Assembly: GCA_003508005.1 (NCBI GenBank)
Contig: DNUE01000066.1
Span: 1,590-24,549 of the forward strand
Origin: Desulfobulbaceae bacterium
GTDB taxonomy: Bacteria; Desulfobacterota; Desulfobulbia; Desulfobulbales; Desulfobulbaceae
Direction of reading: 5' to 3'
DNA: 22,960 bases
In this document: positions 22,811 to 22,960 of the stretch, piece by piece
How positions within the stretch are numbered: position 1 is the stretch's first letter
Layout of the letters: each line of letters starts with the position of its first letter
Notes under the pieces: generated by a model
Database searches by the model: none
What the model was told of the DNA's origin: nothing
Seen by the model: the letters and a program-made list of their open reading frames with translations, nothing else
Position numbers and translations under genes: made by a program

Positions 22811-22960
22811 ATGGAAGCAACGCGAGCGAACCATCCATGTTTCAACAAGGATTCCGTCGGGACCTGCGGTCGGGTGCATCTGCCCGTGGCGCCGAAGTGC
22901 AATGTCCTTTGCAGTTATTGCAACCGCAAATACGATTCTGATTACGTACGAAACTCAGCC
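22811..22960 (+). CDS. nifB: FeMo-cofactor biosynthesis radical SAM protein NifB (partial, 5' end)
   Basis: The first 50 codons, from ATG 22811 with GGGAG 6 nt upstream, run off the window. HPCFNKDSVGTCGRVHLPVAPKC, seen in two blocks, then the radical SAM cysteines CNVLCSYC (Cys30, Cys34, Cys37) and NRKYD identify NifB. Family knowledge: NifB joins two 4Fe-4S clusters with a SAM-derived carbide and sulfide to make NifB-co, the core of FeMo-cofactor. After NRKYD this protein reads SDYVRNSA, where NifB proteins I know read C.NESRPG. It is the tenth gene of the operon. Confidence 0.93.
   Translation, partial: MEATRANHPCFNKDSVGTCGRVHLPVAPKCNVLCSYCNRKYDSDYVRNSA

Overview
This window looks like chromosome of a strictly anaerobic deltaproteobacterium (Desulfobacterota), probably of the Desulfobulbus/Desulfurivibrio or Desulfovibrio type. 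That placement is an inference from three things: a nif operon with two PII-like genes between nifH and nifD, a [2Fe-2S] ferredoxin and an acetyltransferase between nifK and nifE, and GC-rich housekeeping genes packed with 4-nt ATGA overlaps. No rRNA, tRNA, CRISPR array or intact insertion sequence was seen.

Layout. (1) Positions 1-734, minus strand: the N-terminal half of a PLP-dependent aminotransferase, cut by the window edge, with a promoter and two palindromes upstream. (2) Positions 1155-3521: a loose, gene-poor stretch with a secreted GH114-type protein, a small membrane protein, a 38-residue lysine-rich protein, an inverted pair of hexanucleotide arrays and a C-terminal remnant of a beta-carbonic anhydrase, closed by a probable intrinsic terminator. 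(3) Positions 3522-11655: a compact housekeeping run, topB-rsfS-gpmI, then thrC-purine nucleoside phosphorylase-MTA/SAH deaminase, nearly all with overlapping or touching ends. (4) Positions 11774-12277: two tatA-type genes behind a sigma70-like promoter. (5) Position 12344 onward: nifA on the minus strand, a 466-bp divergent control region, then a plus-strand nif operon nifH-nifI1-nifI2-nifD-nifK-[2Fe-2S] ferredoxin-GNAT-nifE-nifN-nifB, with nifB running off the right edge.

How it works together. NifA is read as the sigma54 activator that turns on the operon from a TGGCAC-N5-TTGCT promoter, probably through a pair of TGTC-N7-GAC(A/C) sites about 100 bp upstream. NifH is the Fe protein, NifD and NifK the MoFe protein, NifE and NifN the cofactor scaffold, and NifB makes the cofactor core. 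NifI1 and NifI2 are the PII-type pair that switches nitrogenase off post-translationally in methanogens and many anaerobes. The ferredoxin and acetyltransferase are accessory genes whose roles are not settled.

Most notable beyond the genes: the nif transcript seems to carry base-paired elements in three untranslated stretches (nifH leader, nifD-nifK spacer, nifK-ferredoxin spacer). The last two share the same plan: a long closing helix from just after the upstream stop to just before the next ribosome binding site, with smaller hairpins inside. NifA has GAFTNA where the sigma54-contact loop is usually GAFTGA. I found no convincing wholly new multi-gene system.
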